Notes: generated by a model from the sequence alone, not told the origin. Positions 26,019 to 36,103 are shown, counted from the first letter of the stretch. The stretch: DNA of 64,000 nucleotides from Leptolyngbya sp. NIES-3755 (GCA_001548435.1 AP017308.1:124001-188000); one strand, 5' to 3'. Numbers and translations are program-made.

Positions 26019-27836
26019 ATGACTGACGTACCCGTCAACCGTATCCGAAATTTTTCCATCATTGCTCACATCGACCACGGCAAGTCTACGCTGGCTGACC
26101 GTTTGCTCCAAGAAACGGGAACCGTGACTGCACGGGACATGAAAGAACAGTTCCTGGACAATATGGAACTAGAGCGGGAGCGCGGGATCACGATCAAGCT
26201 CCAAGCCGCCCGAATGAATTACACCGCCAAAGACGGGCAGCAATATGTTCTGAATTTGATTGACACGCCTGGGCACGTTGATTTCTCGTATGAAGTGTCT
26301 CGATCGCTTGCCGCATGTGAAGGTGCGTTACTGGTTGTTGATGCCTCTCAAGGTGTAGAAGCGCAAACCCTCGCAAACGTCTATCTCGCACTGGAACACG
26401 ATCTAGAAATTATTCCGGTGTTGAATAAGATTGACTTGCCGGGAGCAGAACCCGATCGCGTCAAACAAGAAATCGAAGAAGTGATCGGACTCGATTGCAC
26501 TGATGCGATTATGGCATCCGCGAAAGAAGGGATCGGAGTGCCGGACATTTTAGAAGCGATCGTACAAAAAGTTCCACCGCCCAAGGACACCACCCAAGAA
26601 CCGCTAAGAGCGCTGATTTTCGATAGCTATTACGATGCTTATCGCGGTGTGATCGTCTATTTTCGCGTGATGGATGGTCAGTTGAAAAAAGGCGATAAAG
26701 TCTATCTAATGGCTTCCGGCAAGGAATATCAAATTGACGAGTTGGGCGTTCTCTCACCCACTCAAGTTCAAGTCGATTCGCTCCATGCTGGAGAAGTGGG
26801 ATATTTCGCTGCCTCGATCAAAGCGGTAGAAGATGCGCGAGTCGGTGACACGATCACGCTCTCAGCCAAGAAAGCTGCTGAACCATTACCGGGTTACATT
26901 GAAGCGAAACCAATGGTTTTCTGCGGCATGTTCCCGACCGATGCCGATCAATTCCCCGAACTGCGTGAAGCATTGGACAAACTGAAATTAAACGATGCTG
27001 CACTCAATTTCGAGCCAGAAACATCGAGCGCAATGGGTTTTGGTTTCCGTTGTGGCTTCCTCGGCTTGCTCCACATGGAAATCGTCCAAGAGCGGCTAGA
27101 GCGGGAATATAACCTTGATCTGATCATCACTGCGCCTTCGGTGGTTTACCGAGTTACAACGATTAAAGGCGATGTTCTGCTCATTGATAATCCTGGAAAA
27201 CTTCCCTCTCCAACTGAGCGCGAAAAAATCGAAGAGCCTTACGTTCAAGTAGACATCATCACGCCCGAAACGTATGTGGGGACGTTGATGGAACTCTGCC
27301 AGAACCGTCGTGGAGTCTTCAAAGATATGAAGTACCTCACACCCGGACGAACCACGCTGATCTATGAGTTGCCCTTGGCTGAAGTTGTGACGGATTTCTT
27401 CGATCAAATGAAGTCTCGATCGAGAGGTTACGCCAGCATGGAATACCAACTCATCGGCTATCGCGAAAATGCTCTCGTGAAGCTGGATGTTTTGATTAAT
27501 GGCGATCCCGTTGATTCCTTAGCAACGATCGTTCACCGAGATAAAGCTTACGGAGTCGGTCGCGCTTTGACCGAAAAACTCCGTGAATTGATCCCCCGTC
27601 ACCAGTTTAAGATTCCGATTCAAGCCGCGATCGGGAGCAAGGTCATTGCCAGCGAACACATTCCCGCTCTTCGCAAAGATGTCTTGGCAAAATGCTACGG
27701 TGGCGACATTTCTCGGAAGAAGAAACTGCTGCAAAAGCAAGCCAAAGGGAAAAAACGAATGAAAGCGATCGGAACCGTCGATGTGCCACAAGAAGCATTC
27801 ATGGCAGTTCTTCGCCTCTCTAACGAGCAAAGCTAA
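26019..27836 (+). CDS. lepA: Elongation factor 4 (LepA)
   Basis: 605 residues, the normal length. Translational GTPase with G1 [10 protein letters not shown]2/G3 region [11 protein letters not shown] and DTPGHVDF, and G4 NKID; then domains II and III, and the LepA-specific C-terminal domain ending in a basic segment ([19 protein letters not shown]). It back-translocates or rescues stalled ribosomes. It is monocistronic with a terminator 22 bases after the stop. Confidence 0.98.
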   Translation: MTDVPVNRIRNFSIIAHIDHGKSTLADRLLQETGTVTARDMKEQFLDNMELERERGITIKLQAARMNYTAKDGQQYVLNLIDTPGHVDFSYEVSRSLAACEGALLVVDASQGVEAQTLANVYLALEHDLEIIPVLNKIDLPGAEPDRVKQEIEEVIGLDCTDAIMASAKEGIGVPDILEAIVQKVPPPKDTTQEPLRALIFDSYYDAYRGVIVYFRVMDGQLKKGDKVYLMASGKEYQIDELGVLSPTQVQVDSLHAGEVGYFAASIKAVEDARVGDTITLSAKKAAEPLPGYIEAKPMVFCGMFPTDADQFPELREALDKLKLNDAALNFEPETSSAMGFGFRCGFLGLLHMEIVQERLEREYNLDLIITAPSVVYRVTTIKGDVLLIDNPGKLPSPTEREKIEEPYVQVDIITPETYVGTLMELCQNRRGVFKDMKYLTPGRTTLIYELPLAEVVTDFFDQMKSRSRGYASMEYQLIGYRENALVKLDVLINGDPVDSLATIVHRDKAYGVGRALTEKLRELIPRHQFKIPIQAAIGSKVIASEHIPALRKDVLAKCYGGDISRKKKLLQKQAKGKKRMKAIGTVDVPQEAFMAVLRLSNEQS

Positions 27837-27857
27837 ACCTTTCATCATTCGTTCTAG

Positions 27858-27889
27858 ATTGCTCCTACCCAAAACGTAGGGGCAATTTT
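27858..27889 (+). terminator. lepA terminator
   Basis: ATTGCTCCTAC (27858-27868) pairs with GTAGGGGCAAT (27876-27886), followed by a short T run. Confidence 0.8.
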
Positions 27890-28126
27890 CATGTGCCGTT
27901 GAAGATTCGATGAATTCCGTAGGACACAATACCGGAACCGTAACGATTCTGTTATGGTTCTACTGATGAAAAAGCTCGCATGGCGTAGGTTTCTTGCCCC
28001 ACTCCCTGTCCGGATCGTCATCGTGCCGCCTGTTAATTTAATGGGTACACTTCTGGCAAGCAGGGACTCAATCACTCTGTCACTCCTACCCCTTGCTCGT
28101 TTGCAACTTAAGCGGATTTTGAACTT

Positions 28127-29089
28127 ATGCGAATTCTTGTCACTGGTGGTGCAGGCTTCATCGGCTCCCACTTGATTGATCGACTGATGCACACAGGTCA
28201 CGAAGTGATTTGTCTCGATAACTTCTACACCGGGCACAAGCGTAACATCCAGCACTGGATGGGCAACCCGAATTTTGAATTGATTCGCCACGACATCACC
28301 GAACCGATTCGACTCGAAGTCGATCAGATTTATCATCTAGCGTGTCCCGCGTCGCCCGTCCATTACCAATACAATCCCGTCAAAACCGTCAAAATCAACG
28401 TGATGGGAACGATGAATATGTTGGGTCTGGCGAAGCGCGTCAAAGCAAGATTCTTGCTGGCTTCGACTTCTGAAGTGTACGGTGATCCCGAAGTCCATCC
28501 CCAGTCAGAAGAATATCGTGGCAACGTTAACCCGATCGGAATTCGCAGTTGTTACGACGAAGGGAAACGAGTCGCTGAAACCCTCGCTTTCGACTACCAT
28601 CGCCAAAACGATGTCGATATCCGAGTCGCTCGAATTTTCAACACTTACGGACCTCGAATGCTCGAAAACGATGGACGAGTCGTGAGCAATTTCGTCGTCC
28701 AAGCTCTCAAAGGTCACGCCCTAACGGTATACGGTGATGGATCTCAAACCCGTAGCTTCTGTTATGTTTCTGATTTAGTTGATGGTCTGTACCGCCTGAT
28801 GAACGGTGATTTTATCGGTCCCGTCAACTTGGGCAACCCTGGCGAATATACCATCTTGCAACTTGCTCAAGCCGTTCAAGAAATGGTCAATCCTTCTGCC
28901 TCAGTGAAATTTGAGCCACTGCCACAAGATGATCCCCGTCGTCGCAAACCTGATATCACCCGCGCTCAAACCCACCTCGGTTGGCAGCCCACGATTCCGC
29001 TCAAAGAAGGTCTAGAGCGCACGATCGCAGATTTCCGCAGCCGTCTCGAAGCTCCCGAAACGCAACCCCAATCCATTGCAACGCACTAA
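28127..29089 (+). CDS. uxs: UDP-glucuronate decarboxylase (UDP-xylose synthase)
   Basis: 320 residues, extended SDR. The NAD-binding GGAGFIGSH starts the protein, the active site is YDEGK (Tyr and Lys of YxxxK, about residue 143), and segments such as [11 protein letters not shown] and [12 protein letters not shown] are typical of UXS rather than epimerases. It converts UDP-glucuronate to UDP-xylose in the cytosol for polysaccharide synthesis. The next gene makes its substrate. Confidence 0.92.
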   Translation: MRILVTGGAGFIGSHLIDRLMHTGHEVICLDNFYTGHKRNIQHWMGNPNFELIRHDITEPIRLEVDQIYHLACPASPVHYQYNPVKTVKINVMGTMNMLGLAKRVKARFLLASTSEVYGDPEVHPQSEEYRGNVNPIGIRSCYDEGKRVAETLAFDYHRQNDVDIRVARIFNTYGPRMLENDGRVVSNFVVQALKGHALTVYGDGSQTRSFCYVSDLVDGLYRLMNGDFIGPVNLGNPGEYTILQLAQAVQEMVNPSASVKFEPLPQDDPRRRKPDITRAQTHLGWQPTIPLKEGLERTIADFRSRLEAPETQPQSIATH

Positions 29090-29158
29090 GATCAACCGCT
29101 TCGGGAAGGCTAACGAAAAACCACATCAAGGCAATACATTGTTTGAGGAGTATTAACT

Positions 29159-30568
29159 ATGCGCGTTTGCGTCATCGGAACGGGTTACGTCGGTTTGGTT
29201 ACGGGTGCTTGTCTCTCCCACATCGGGCATCATGTCATTTGCGTCGATAACAACGAGGCAAAAGTCAAATTGATGCAGTCGGGACAATCGCCGATTTTTG
29301 AACCGGGCTTGTCTGAGATCATGAAATCGTCGATCGAGTCGGGACGCTTAGAGTTCACGACCGATATCGCAGCGGGTGTCGAACACGGTCAAATCCTGTT
29401 CATTGCAGTTGGAACGCCTGCTCTACCAAATGGAGAAAGCGATACCCGATATGTGGAAGCAGTAGCACGGGGTATCGGTGCAAATCTCAAGAGCGGCTAC
29501 AAAGTGATCGTGAACAAGTCCACTGTGCCGATCGGCTCTGGAGACTGGGTGAGAATGCTGGTTCTAGATGGACTGGCAGAGCGTCAACGTGCGGAAGCTC
29601 CTGTTCTCGCTGGAGTCGGCGGCGGTGAAGAAATCAAAGCCAGTGCATTAACGGGCGAATATGATTTCGATGTGGTCAGTAACCCAGAATTCTTGCGTGA
29701 AGGTTCGGCAGTGTATGACACCTTCAACCCCGATCGTATTGTCGTGGGCAGCAACAACAGCGATCGACCGATCAAATTGATGCAAGAACTCTACACTCCG
29801 ATCGTCGAACGGCAGTTTGCAGAAGACAAATCTGCGCCTCCTGTTCCTGTGGTTGTGACGGATTTGAGTTCGGCTGAAATGATCAAATATGCCGCAAACG
29901 CATTTTTGGCAACGAAAATCAGCTTTATCAACGAAGTCGCGAATATTTGCGATCGCGTTGGAGCAGACGTGATGCAAGTTGCGAAAGGAATCGGGCTTGA
30001 TTCCCGGATTGGCAGCAAATTCTTGAGTGCAGGTCTTGGCTGGGGAGGGTCTTGCTTCCCGAAAGATGTCTCTGCCCTGATTCACACTGCTGACGATTAC
30101 GGCTACGAAACTCAACTTCTCAAAGCAGCGGTGAGTGTGAATGAACGTCAGCGCTTGATCGTGGTTGAGAAACTTCAGCAAGCATTGAAAATTTTGAAAG
30201 GAAAAACGATCGGACTTTTGGGGCTGACCTTCAAACCGGACACCGATGATTTACGCGATGCGCCCGCGCTGAACGTGATTGAAAACTTGGCTCGTCTAGG
30301 TGCGAAAGTGAAGGCGTATGACCCGATCATTTCACAAAGCGGAATGCGTGATGGCATCTCGGATGTCATTGTCGAGACTGATGCGGAGCGCTTAGCCGAT
30401 GGGTGTGATGCCCTGGTTCTCGTCACCGAATGGGCACAGTTTCTCAATCTCGACTACATCAAGATGGCGAAGCTGATGAACACCCCGATCTTGATTGATG
30501 GTCGGAATTTCCTCAATCAACCCGTCTTAGAAGAAGCAGGCTTCCGCTACATCGGCATCGGTCGCTAA
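29159..30568 (+). CDS. ugd: UDP-glucose 6-dehydrogenase
   Basis: 469 residues. N-terminal NAD fold (VIGTGYVGLVTGACLSHIGH), central dimer domain and the catalytic Cys in GWGGSCFPKD (about residue 296), then the UDP-binding domain with GLTFKPDTDDLRDAP. It oxidises UDP-glucose to UDP-glucuronate, feeding the decarboxylase encoded 69 bases upstream. An insertion of about 20 residues near position 150 (LAERQRAEAPVLAG) is seen in cyanobacterial forms. The operon closes with a strong terminator. Confidence 0.96.
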   Translation: MRVCVIGTGYVGLVTGACLSHIGHHVICVDNNEAKVKLMQSGQSPIFEPGLSEIMKSSIESGRLEFTTDIAAGVEHGQILFIAVGTPALPNGESDTRYVEAVARGIGANLKSGYKVIVNKSTVPIGSGDWVRMLVLDGLAERQRAEAPVLAGVGGGEEIKASALTGEYDFDVVSNPEFLREGSAVYDTFNPDRIVVGSNNSDRPIKLMQELYTPIVERQFAEDKSAPPVPVVVTDLSSAEMIKYAANAFLATKISFINEVANICDRVGADVMQVAKGIGLDSRIGSKFLSAGLGWGGSCFPKDVSALIHTADDYGYETQLLKAAVSVNERQRLIVVEKLQQALKILKGKTIGLLGLTFKPDTDDLRDAPALNVIENLARLGAKVKAYDPIISQSGMRDGISDVIVETDAERLADGCDALVLVTEWAQFLNLDYIKMAKLMNTPILIDGRNFLNQPVLEEAGFRYIGIGR

Positions 30569-30588
30569 TCTCCTAAAACATGAAGTGA

Positions 30589-30617
30589 AGAGACGCATTG
30601 AACCGCGTCTCTTTTTT
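30589..30617 (+). terminator. uxs-ugd operon terminator
   Basis: AGAGACGC (30589-30596) pairs with GCGTCTCT (30605-30612), then a T run. It reaches two bases into the end of the convergent acyltransferase gene. Confidence 0.9.
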
Positions 30618-31419
30618 ATGGGCTGCACCCTCGCAAATTTCGCTCCAAATCCGCTGTCAATCGTTTTGCCCCTTGCTTTGGATGCTCTAAACTATAGTCG
30701 GCTGCATTCAACGGGGGATGGACGCGGATCTTCACCGCAGAGCGCCACGGAACCAGCGGTTTGCTGTACTGAATCGAAATCGGCACAACTTGAACATTCA
30801 AATCTGACTGACTCGCCTCTGCTTGAAGCGCTAACCTTGCCAAACCAGGTTTGAGCGGCGCAGATTGGCGAAAGATATTACCTTCAGGAAAAATGACTAG
30901 AGCTTCGTCCTGTTGCAGCAGGTCGATACTGTGTCGCAGGGCTGCGATCGCGGGCTGGCGTGTATTAATTGGAAATCCGCCTAGTCGTCGAATAAACCAG
31001 CCTTGAATGCCTTTGATTTCGTCGATCGTCACCATAAAGCGCAAAACTCGACCCGTAACATCCTGCCCCACAGCATACGGAACCATCAGCGCATCCCAGC
31101 GAGAACGATGCGTTGCCGCAATAATGACTGGTCCTGTTCTGGGAAAGTGTTCGCGACCAGAGATCTCAATTCGACGGAAATAGACAGGCAAGACAAGATA
31201 TCGTGCCAACGGGTAAACGATCGAAGCCAGCCAAGGTAAACAGCGCGATCGTACAGATTGAGAAGGAAGATTCGGGTGTTCCACAAGGGAAGAGGCAGAG
31301 GATGAAACAGGTTGCTCTTCTAGCGTAATGGGTGTTTCACTCAAAGGGGCAGGGGGGCGAGTGAGAACGCCATTCGATTTTGGGGTTTTGGGCGGTAGCA
31401 TGAAATCGATCAGCAGCAT
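30616..31419 (-). CDS. 1-acyl-glycerol-3-phosphate acyltransferase family (PlsC-like)
   Basis: 267 residues. The H-x4-D motif is THRSRWDAL (about residue 107) and the substrate loop FPEGNIF (about residue 185), as in lysophosphatidate acyltransferases. An N-terminal low-complexity Pro/Ser stretch of about 60 residues precedes a hydrophobic segment, so it is peripheral to the inner membrane. It probably acylates lysophosphatidate or a related lipid. It is convergent with ugd. Confidence 0.88.
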   Translation of the reverse strand: MLLIDFMLPPKTPKSNGVLTRPPAPLSETPITLEEQPVSSSASSLVEHPNLPSQSVRSRCLPWLASIVYPLARYLVLPVYFRRIEISGREHFPRTGPVIIAATHRSRWDALMVPYAVGQDVTGRVLRFMVTIDEIKGIQGWFIRRLGGFPINTRQPAIAALRHSIDLLQQDEALVIFPEGNIFRQSAPLKPGLARLALQAEASQSDLNVQVVPISIQYSKPLVPWRSAVKIRVHPPLNAADYSLEHPKQGAKRLTADLERNLRGCSP

Positions 31420-31670
31420 GACACGGTGGAGACGAGGCTTTCTATAGTGGGTAGATGTTCGTTATCTTTCATTTACGGTAGTGGGTTTTCTCGATCGTGC
31501 GTCTCTGCCAATGGACAGTTCTAGGGGTGTCTAATTCTGGTTTCTTTTGCCTCATGGCTGAGTTTTGCCTAGTGCAGTGAAATCGAATTTTAATAATGTG
31601 TTGACAGATGGAGTTTTGTCCGTTACATTAATAAATGTCAAACGCACCAGACAAGCGCGAGGCAAAATGC

Positions 31671-31743
31671 GCCCCCATCGTCTAGAGGCCTAGGACACCT
31701 CCCTTTCACGGAGGCGACAGGGATTCGAATTCCCTTGGGGGTA
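31671..31743 (+). tRNA. tRNA-Glu (anticodon UUC), integration target
   Basis: Acceptor GCCCCCA/TGGGGGT, anticodon stem-loop with CCTCC-CTTTCAC-GGAGG (anticodon TTC), T arm around GATTCGAAT. CCA is not encoded. The last 21 bases and the following 52 recur at 47,537, so this gene is the attachment site of the 15.8-kb element. A terminator (CAGGGTAG/CTACCCTG then six T, 31,760-31,793) follows. Confidence 0.96.
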
Positions 31744-31795
31744 TTAGCTGAAATTGAAGCAGGGTAGGACTTTCGGGTTCTACCCTGTTTTTTCA
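31723..31795 (+). repeat. Left attachment repeat (attL)
   Basis: Includes the last 21 bases of tRNA-Glu, its terminator hairpin and the last codon of int. It matches 47,537-47,609 with one mismatch over 73 bases. Confidence 0.9.
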
Positions 31796-32620
31796 GTCCG
31801 AATCTTTCGGTAGCGGTGGAACTTGGTGATTTTCTAGACTGCGATCGTAAGCACTCTGAAGAACGGTTCTGTCAATCCAGCGGTGATAGATGCGCTCATG
31901 CACGATGTACGAGTGCCCCATCATTCGAGCGGCAAGCTTGTAATCAAGTCCATATTCGAGCGAGCGAATTGCCCAACGATGTCGTAACAACATCGGATTG
32001 AAGGGCACATTAGCATCTCGAAAATAGTGGTTTACAGAGCGTCCGATGGCTTCATTCGGTCGATCCATTTGAATCGATGGAAGCTCCACACAATCTAGAT
32101 GGAAAGCATCAAACCATTCAGGATGATATGCCCACACCTGACGCTTCCCGGTCTTCGTATTCTTCTGCACTTGAACAATGCGATCGCACTGTTTGAGGGC
32201 ATCGAAATCGAGTCGGAATGCCTCGTGTGGACGTAATCCGTAAGTGGCGAGAATGCCCATGACCCATTTCCAGCCGGGATTCGTGAGCCGTGTCCATTCT
32301 GAGACGATCGACTCGTCGGAAGGGACGGAACGCGGGTCAACTGAATCGCTAGAATACTTGCCCTCATAGCGCTTGGGGTTGTAGTCAATTGCGGCAAATT
32401 GAGCCAATTGACGAGCGACCATACAGGCGCGTCTACGGCTTTTGGTGTTGGGTTTTGTGCCAGTCACCAACTCGTGTAGAACTTGGGCAGTCAGTGGAGC
32501 ATCCATCGGCAGTCGTTTCAACATTTTCCAGTAGTCACCATTCCAGGTTGTTTCACTGCTACCACGGTGAGCAAAGTCCTCTCGGAATCGCTCGATCCAG
32601 TGGGAGCAGTTATCGGGCAT
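31793..32620 (-). CDS. int: Tyrosine recombinase (integrase) of the element
   Basis: 275 residues. The catalytic set is complete: Arg in ATYGLRPHEAF (about residue 141), Lys in the beta-hairpin NTKTGKRQVWA, His-x-x-Arg in LLRHRWAIR (about residue 220), His in MMGHS, and the nucleophile Tyr in RIYHRW (about residue 252). The N-terminal 100 residues are a short core-binding domain without a large arm-binding domain. It abuts tRNA-Glu and its stop lies inside attL. The primase-helicase gene ends 47 bases upstream, so both may be co-transcribed. Confidence 0.92.
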   Translation of the reverse strand: MPDNCSHWIERFREDFAHRGSSETTWNGDYWKMLKRLPMDAPLTAQVLHELVTGTKPNTKSRRRACMVARQLAQFAAIDYNPKRYEGKYSSDSVDPRSVPSDESIVSEWTRLTNPGWKWVMGILATYGLRPHEAFRLDFDALKQCDRIVQVQKNTKTGKRQVWAYHPEWFDAFHLDCVELPSIQMDRPNEAIGRSVNHYFRDANVPFNPMLLRHRWAIRSLEYGLDYKLAARMMGHSYIVHERIYHRWIDRTVLQSAYDRSLENHQVPPLPKDSD

Positions 32621-32667
32621 GAGGTTGAATACCTCCGAGTAGTGGAGTCATCTCGCGTTCTCCTGCT

Positions 32668-35073
32668 CTATACCAAACGCAGATCCACGAGCGGGATGGT
32701 TTGTGAGATTGCCCAACGCTCATATTTGACGATCGCCACATCTCCTTGAATTCTGATGACTTCTAGTTGGCGGCTGCCACACAGCATACTCATCGGAGAA
32801 TCGCCACCGATATAGCGCACAAAATCACCCGTTTTTAGAGGCTTTGTACTATGTGCCAGTGTCCTATCTTGTCCTAACTTTGGGTTTTGGCTGTTAGGAC
32901 ATACAACGCTTACGGGGTGTGGGTTAGCGCTTGTCCTAACAGAATTAGGAGAGTTAGGCAAAAAGTGATCATTTTCCAAAATGTGATCAAGCTTCGCATC
33001 CGGAGCAATTTGTTTCGTGTCCGAAGTGTGATCACTTTTCGGGGAATTGATCACTTTTTCAGGCGGATTCTCTTCTAAGTTATTTTTGTTAGGACAAGCT
33101 GTAACGCTTGTGTTATCTGAATTTGGCTGTCCTAACAGCATATCGAGTTGTTGGGACAAGTTAGCACTACGCTTGTAATGTGCCAGTTGGCGACCCGTTC
33201 CACCGATTTTTTCGACCATATCTTCACGCTGGAGACGATGCAAAATAGTACAAACAGACCCCGCATTGAAATTTAATTCGGTGGCGATTTCTTGAATCGT
33301 TGCCTCTCCGATCAGGTTGAGATGATCGAGAATTTGCTGTTTCATGTCCCCGTCTACTCGCGGGTTCCAATTACCTAATAATTTCCATTCGAGCGTGTCG
33401 GGTTGAATGCGGACATTCAGATCGAGTCGATCGCTCCATCCGTTCTCGCTGATGAGTCGATACGAGTGCTCACCTGGGAGCATGACCATTGCGCCCCGGC
33501 AAGTGGAGCGAATCGAAGAATTACCCCGTAGGAGTTTGAAGGGGTCATCGTCCTTTTCCAAAGTGGCTTCCGATAGATGGTGAGTCAGAAGAACGCAGAC
33601 CCCCATATCCCTCGCAAGCTGCTGGAGGGGTTCAAGAATCCGCCCCATTTCAGAACTGCTTTCCTTGGCATTGTCATTTCTGACGCGGCTCAGAGTGTCC
33701 AGCACGAGTAGCCGCACGTCTCCGAGGTCTTCGATCAGTTCCCGCATGTCATCGAGTTCTGAGAGTTTGAATTCGTCGAACCAGTAGACGGGCAAGTCAT
33801 AGCCCCACTGCTCCCAACCTTGGGCGGTTTGACGATACTTCACTTTGGTTTCACCGTCTTCGCAGTTCACATAAATGACTGAACCTTGAGTGACGGGTCG
33901 ATCGAGAAATGTCCCTCCGGTTGCGATCGCTTTAGCCAAGGTCAAACAGAACAATGATTTTCCAGTACGCGGGGGCGTTCCCAGGATGAAGAGTTCATTC
34001 GGAGTAAGCAGGTCAGGAACGAGCCAGTCGATGTAATCTGCCGCACGTGCAATCAAGTCGATGTTTTTGACCATTCGCGCTCGTAGTGGATTTTCCCGCC
34101 GCTTCGGTTCGTCCGGTTGGAACGGTAGCGAGTTGGCAGCCGCTTTTTTGAAGTCCTCTAGAGTGAAGCCTGAATCGATTGCGTTGGACGTGTCCCACCC
34201 TTTGATTTCGCAGTCGTCAGCCATTGGAACAAGTGCGATTCGGGCGCGATCGCCTAATACCTTGGCGACTTTCTTGGCTCCAATTTCACCGGGGCGATCG
34301 CCGTTCTTGAGTGGGGCATCGTTGCGATCGTAAAAGATGACCACTTCACCGGGGAGTAGGTCAAGCTGATCCTGCGCGGGCACATTTCCCGCCCCGCTGG
34401 TGAAGGATGCACAGGCAATTTCCGAGTCTGCATTTCTGAGCAGTTCACCCAATCGAATCGCGTCCCATTCACCCTCACAGAGATAGGTCTGTGTTGCATT
34501 CGCGGGTAGCCAAGTGAAGTAAACGCTGTTGGGGATTCCGTACTGACTCCAGGGCTTGTATCCGTTTGGTTGATTTTCCTCGGAGATCCAGGGCGCGACT
34601 CGTTTCTTTTGGTAGAACTGTGTCCCGTCAGAATTTGCAGGAATGGGGATTGTGATCGCGGGTAGATGCTGATTTCCGACTTTGGCGCGTCCAACGCCGA
34701 TCGAGTGCCGTTTGATTAGCCCGTCGGTAATGCCGCGATCGTGGAGCCACTTGCGGGCGGGTGAGTCGGTGGCTAGAAGTCGAGCACAGATTCCTTTCAC
34801 TTGTGGTGGTGAAATCGTGGTGTTGGAGGCAGGTTGAGCGATCGCGGTGGGAATCTGCCGGGGTCTCTCGGCTCCCAGTGCCGATCGGATTTCGTCAGTC
34901 GTGCAACCCCGGTGACATTTGTATGCTCCATTCGGTGCAACTGAAAGATTACGCTTCTTGAATCCCGATCCTTTGATAGATGCACAACTCGGACAGATGG
35001 CGCGATTCTGAGCATCGAATTCAACGAAATTCCGAATATCGAATTGGACGGGGGCGTTATAGCTTGCTACCAT
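32668..35073 (-). CDS. Primase-helicase (zinc finger, Toprim, RecA-like ATPase, winged helix)
   Basis: 801 residues; the replication protein of the element. In order: a zinc finger (CPSC at about 28 and CHRGC at about 53), a Toprim primase core (LCEGEWDAIRLGEL at about 200, VIFYDRND at about 248), a RecA/AAA_25-type ATPase with Walker A GTPPRTGKS (about 367) and Walker B LLVLDTLSR (about 455), a winged helix (about 590-640) and a disordered Asn/Pro-rich tail with a last basic domain. This resembles phage and plasmid primase-helicases of the T7 gp4/RepA kind. The DNA coding for the tail carries repeated motifs in both orientations, unusual for coding sequence. Confidence 0.88.
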   Translation of the reverse strand: MVASYNAPVQFDIRNFVEFDAQNRAICPSCASIKGSGFKKRNLSVAPNGAYKCHRGCTTDEIRSALGAERPRQIPTAIAQPASNTTISPPQVKGICARLLATDSPARKWLHDRGITDGLIKRHSIGVGRAKVGNQHLPAITIPIPANSDGTQFYQKKRVAPWISEENQPNGYKPWSQYGIPNSVYFTWLPANATQTYLCEGEWDAIRLGELLRNADSEIACASFTSGAGNVPAQDQLDLLPGEVVIFYDRNDAPLKNGDRPGEIGAKKVAKVLGDRARIALVPMADDCEIKGWDTSNAIDSGFTLEDFKKAAANSLPFQPDEPKRRENPLRARMVKNIDLIARAADYIDWLVPDLLTPNELFILGTPPRTGKSLFCLTLAKAIATGGTFLDRPVTQGSVIYVNCEDGETKVKYRQTAQGWEQWGYDLPVYWFDEFKLSELDDMRELIEDLGDVRLLVLDTLSRVRNDNAKESSSEMGRILEPLQQLARDMGVCVLLTHHLSEATLEKDDDPFKLLRGNSSIRSTCRGAMVMLPGEHSYRLISENGWSDRLDLNVRIQPDTLEWKLLGNWNPRVDGDMKQQILDHLNLIGEATIQEIATELNFNAGSVCTILHRLQREDMVEKIGGTGRQLAHYKRSANLSQQLDMLLGQPNSDNTSVTACPNKNNLEENPPEKVINSPKSDHTSDTKQIAPDAKLDHILENDHFLPNSPNSVRTSANPHPVSVVCPNSQNPKLGQDRTLAHSTKPLKTGDFVRYIGGDSPMSMLCGSRQLEVIRIQGDVAIVKYERWAISQTIPLVDLRLV
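32870..33136. repeat. Repeated 9-mers and TGATCA sites inside the primase-helicase gene
   Basis: TGTCCTAAC occurs at 32870, 32932 and 33128, its complement GTTAGGACA at 32893 and 33088, with a one-mismatch copy at 33150. Between them TGATCA occurs at 32966, 32984, 33029 and 33048, three of them within AAAAGTGATCA or its complement. The mixed orientation means the repeats do not simply encode a repeated peptide. They may be binding sites (iterons) embedded in the gene. Confidence 0.65.
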
Positions 35074-35157
35074 TTGTTCAGATTCCTAGTAGTTACGTAT
35101 TTTTTCTCGTGCAAAAAACGCCAACAAAAGCGATTGTTGGGTCGATAGATTGAATTC

Positions 35158-35204
35158 AAAACAAGCCCGGTAGAGAGACTTGCACCTCGCTCTACCGGGC
35201 TTGT
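35158..35204 (-). terminator. Strong terminator between small gene and primase-helicase
   Basis: A perfect 15-bp stem (35161-35175 with 35190-35204, ACAAGCCCGGTAGAG) followed on the minus strand by a T-rich tract. It separates the gene ending at 35208 from the primase-helicase gene. Confidence 0.85.
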
Positions 35205-35207
35205 GAG

Positions 35208-35435
35208 TTAGTAACGGACTTCGCGTGGAGTGAGGGTTGAAAGCGCTTGGATTCGGATCTGAATAATTTCGATCTTTTTCTCAAGCTCGATCGCTCTGGA
35301 TGAATCAGGGTCGTAACAGTTGTGAAGTTCGCCGTAGAGTTCGATCAGGTCGGTATTCGTGCGGCTCAGTTGAGTGACGACGGCATTGACTTGATTTTCG
35401 AGTCGTCGAATTCGGTTCGCAAGAAGGTCATCCAT
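35208..35435 (-). CDS. Small coiled-coil protein
   Basis: 75 residues. Two helices with heptads (RIRRLENQVNAVVTQLSRTN and AIELEKKIEIIQIRIQAL) indicate a coiled coil, probably dimeric. Acidic, no membrane segment. No family recognised. It is part of the leftward small-gene block of the element. Confidence 0.65.
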   Translation of the reverse strand: MDDLLANRIRRLENQVNAVVTQLSRTNTDLIELYGELHNCYDPDSSRAIELEKKIEIIQIRIQALSTLTPREVRY

Positions 35436-35485
35436 GTATACTTTGCTGAAGATTTAATAAAAGCCGTTTACGGGTTGCGATCGCA

Positions 35486-35770
35486 CTACCAGGAAGTGGG
35501 CGATCGCTTTTCATTGGGCAGTGGGTTGCAGATGGGACAGATTCGACGTGAGTTTTTCTGCCATTTAATGGCGCGTTCTAACTCGAATCCTTCATCGGGA
35601 TAGAGCGGAAAAAGTAGCATCTGGATGCCAGAAGAAAGCGCTGCTTTGATTAGCGGTGAACCGCGTCCGGTCATGTGTTCGTGATGTCGTCTGCGTAGGT
35701 CATTCGTTGATCCAAGATAGTGCTGTGCCCTACCGCGATAGGGCTTGTCGAAATGGTACAGATAGACCAT
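35486..35770 (-). CDS. GIY-YIG single-domain nuclease
   Basis: 94 residues from the ATG at 35770 (GAGG 7 bases upstream; the open frame extends further without a ribosome site). The GIY-YIG core is MVYLYHF...HYLGSTNDLRRRHHEH with the catalytic Arg, and a later Glu in FELERAIKWQK. Small proteins of this kind can nick or cleave DNA; here it may act in element mobility or host interference. A putative zinc pair CPIC lies near the C-terminus. Confidence 0.8.
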   Translation of the reverse strand: MVYLYHFDKPYRGRAQHYLGSTNDLRRRHHEHMTGRGSPLIKAALSSGIQMLLFPLYPDEGFELERAIKWQKNSRRICPICNPLPNEKRSPTSW

Positions 35771-35834
35771 AATTAGCCTCGAATATGTTTTGTTTTGTGC
35801 GATCGCAGTCTTTCCAGGGGTGCGATCGCACTTT

Positions 35835-36062
35835 TTATTCGTCGTAGTCAAAGTCAACGAGGTCGCGCCAGTTCATCAGTGAGTGTTGAAGCAGCGCCTT
35901 TTCATAAGGGTCTAGTCGATCAACTGAACGGAACGTTTTCAGTAAATAGAGCATGTCTCGTTCTTTGCCGCGTGGAGCGCCGTTGATTAGGCGCTTTGCG
36001 GCTTTCAGGCAGTCGTCATCAGTGAAGTTCTCGTCAATCAACCGTTCGATCTCATCAGTCAT
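35835..36062 (-). CDS. Hypothetical small acidic protein
   Basis: 75 residues, acidic and helical (TDEIERLIDENFTDDDCLKAAKRL). No family recognised. It lies between the GIY-YIG gene and the gene at 36104 on one strand, with 41 bases upstream spacing, so it belongs to the same leftward transcript. Confidence 0.6.
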   Translation of the reverse strand: MTDEIERLIDENFTDDDCLKAAKRLINGAPRGKERDMLYLLKTFRSVDRLDPYEKALLQHSLMNWRDLVDFDYDE

Positions 36063-36103
36063 CTATTTGCCTCCAAGATTCGCGATCGCTCTTTTTATGC
36101 GGA

